The notes under the pieces: generated by a model
Told to the model about the DNA's origin: nothing
Database searches by the model: none
The model's input: the letters and a program-made list of their open reading frames with translations, nothing else
NCBI GenBank assembly: GCA_018970625.1
Contig: JAGWVZ010000205.1
Location: 1 to 6,579 of the forward strand
Source of the DNA: Myxococcales bacterium
Lineage (GTDB): Bacteria; Myxococcota; Bradymonadia; REDH01
Direction of reading: 5' to 3'
DNA length: 6,579 nt
In this document: positions 5,923-6,579 of the stretch, piece by piece
How the letters are laid out: every line of letters begins with the position of its first letter
How positions within the stretch are numbered: position 1 is the stretch's first letter
Position numbers and translations under genes: made by a program

Positions 5923-6579
5923 TCAGGGCAGCGAACGAGCGAGTCGAAAGCCGTAATCATTGCTGATCGACTCGGGTGCGCGCGGAATCACGACCCGGAA
6001 CGCCGAGCGAAGCAGCGACGCGTCAAGGAACCAGGAACCGCCGCGACGCACGCGGCCAAACCCGGTGGTGGGACCCAGCCAGTCGGTTACCGGCCCTGCG
6101 GGGTACAGGTCATGCACGTCCCACACCCATTCGATGACGTTTCCACTGGTATCGTAGAGACCCCACGGGTTAGCTGTGCGAGTGGCCACCGCCTGCGCGC
6201 GGCCTGTGTTTCCGTTGAACCAGGCGTACCTTCCCACGGTAGTGGTGTCGGCGGCTTCACCCCAGAAGTAGCTCCCGGTGCTGCCAGCGCGGGCGGCGTA
6301 CTCCCACTCCGACTCGGTAGGCAGGCGGTATCCACGGCAGGCCAGCCCGCTAAACGTGGCGTCGGTGCAAGCGGCTGTTCCGTCGGCCCAGTCGGCCACC
6401 GCGTCGGCGCACGATGCGGGCACAAGCGTATAGCAGGGAGTAAGGCCCTGCTGCACAGACAACCAGTTGGCATAGGCCATGGTCGCGTACCAGTCTACGC
6501 GCTCAACCGGACCGGTGGGGTTGGCGTTGGCCCCGGCGCACGAGAGGCCCGTAGTGGACTGAAAACACGATGGATTTAC
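5923..6579 (-). CDS. FGE-sulfatase-fold (SUMF1-like) protein, 5' partial
   Basis: The frame is open from the window edge to TGA at 5923-5925, giving the last 218 residues. An internal Met at 6480 is not the start, because family sequence continues upstream of it (NPSCFQ, then NPTGPVERVDWYATMAYANW). Visible hallmarks are YRLPTESEWEYAARAG (84-99), ANPWGLYDTSGNVIEWVWD (136-154), VRRGGSWF (177-184) and the closing GFRLAR (210-215). In human FGE the active-site cysteines 336 and 341 follow the GGSY motif. Here the stretch is GGSWFLDASLLR, with Leu at both positions, so formylglycine-generating activity is unlikely. Extra cysteines (5, 14, 49, 57, 71, 81) suggest disulfides and export. It resembles both FGE domains of the large lipoprotein downstream, especially around GLTPCYTL and PTTG, so the genes are paralogous in this domain. 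Upstream CCP or EGF modules are likely but outside the window. Confidence 0.92.
   Translation of the reverse strand, partial: VNPSCFQSTTGLSCAGANANPTGPVERVDWYATMAYANWLSVQQGLTPCYTLVPASCADAVADWADGTAACTDATFSGLACRGYRLPTESEWEYAARAGSTGSYFWGEAADTTTVGRYAWFNGNTGRAQAVATRTANPWGLYDTSGNVIEWVWDVHDLYPAGPVTDWLGPTTGFGRVRRGGSWFLDASLLRSAFRVVIPRAPESISNDYGFRLARSLP

Noticed and set aside
5923..6579. Formylglycine-generating (sulfatase-activating) enzyme
   Set aside because: The fold matches, but both active-site cysteine positions are Leu and no sulfatase gene is in the window.
1..6579. Diversity-generating retroelement target (these often use FGE/C-type-lectin folds)
   Set aside because: There is no reverse transcriptase in the window, and I see no template/variable repeat pair at the readable FGE C-termini. 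The idea would need flanking sequence.

Overview
The window reads as a GC-rich bacterial genome from the Myxococcota or a related deltaproteobacterial group. The basis for this is inference: a eukaryote-like Ser/Thr kinase with a Pro/Ala-rich tail, a lipoprotein with an Asp/Ala/Gly linker, and secreted Cys-rich modules (CCP/sushi, calcium-type EGF) fused to FGE-sulfatase-like domains. No taxonomic marker is present. Every supported gene lies on the minus strand, so transcription runs from position 6579 towards position 1. I see no RNA gene, insertion sequence, CRISPR array, origin or attachment site.

Layout in the direction of transcription: (1) 6579-5923, the C-terminal 218 residues of an FGE-sulfatase-fold protein whose start is outside the window; (2) after a 71-nt gap with no terminator, 5851-4196, a transmembrane Ser/Thr protein kinase with all catalytic motifs and a Pro/Ala-rich exported tail; (3) overlapping it by an ATGA junction, 4199-3186, an exported protein with a helical region, a Pro/Ala linker and a two-helix membrane hairpin; (4) after 37 nt with a good Shine-Dalgarno, 3148 to beyond position 1, a very large modular lipoprotein of at least 1049 residues. 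Gene 4 has no stop inside the window, so a search for complete ORFs misses it, but the frame is open without interruption and every domain falls in that frame.

The lipoprotein is built as signal peptide and lipobox, Asp-rich linker, Ig-like (Kre9/KNH-type) domain, six-Cys segment, three CCP domains, EGF_CA, four-Cys segment, FGE domain, then a second CCP, EGF_CA, four-Cys and FGE block that runs off the left edge. The block is thus tandemly duplicated within one protein, and the right-hand gene carries a further FGE relative. The readable FGE C-termini lack the two cysteines used by true formylglycine-generating enzymes, so these are probably binding or structural domains rather than sulfatase activators.

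Taken together, the four genes look like one envelope-directed transcription unit: a signalling kinase and a coupled exported partner placed between two secreted FGE-fold proteins. The link between kinase and lipoproteins is inferred from gene order only. The left half of the lipoprotein gene (roughly positions 1-1650) has visibly lower GC than the kinase and the right-hand FGE gene, which suggests a mosaic origin.
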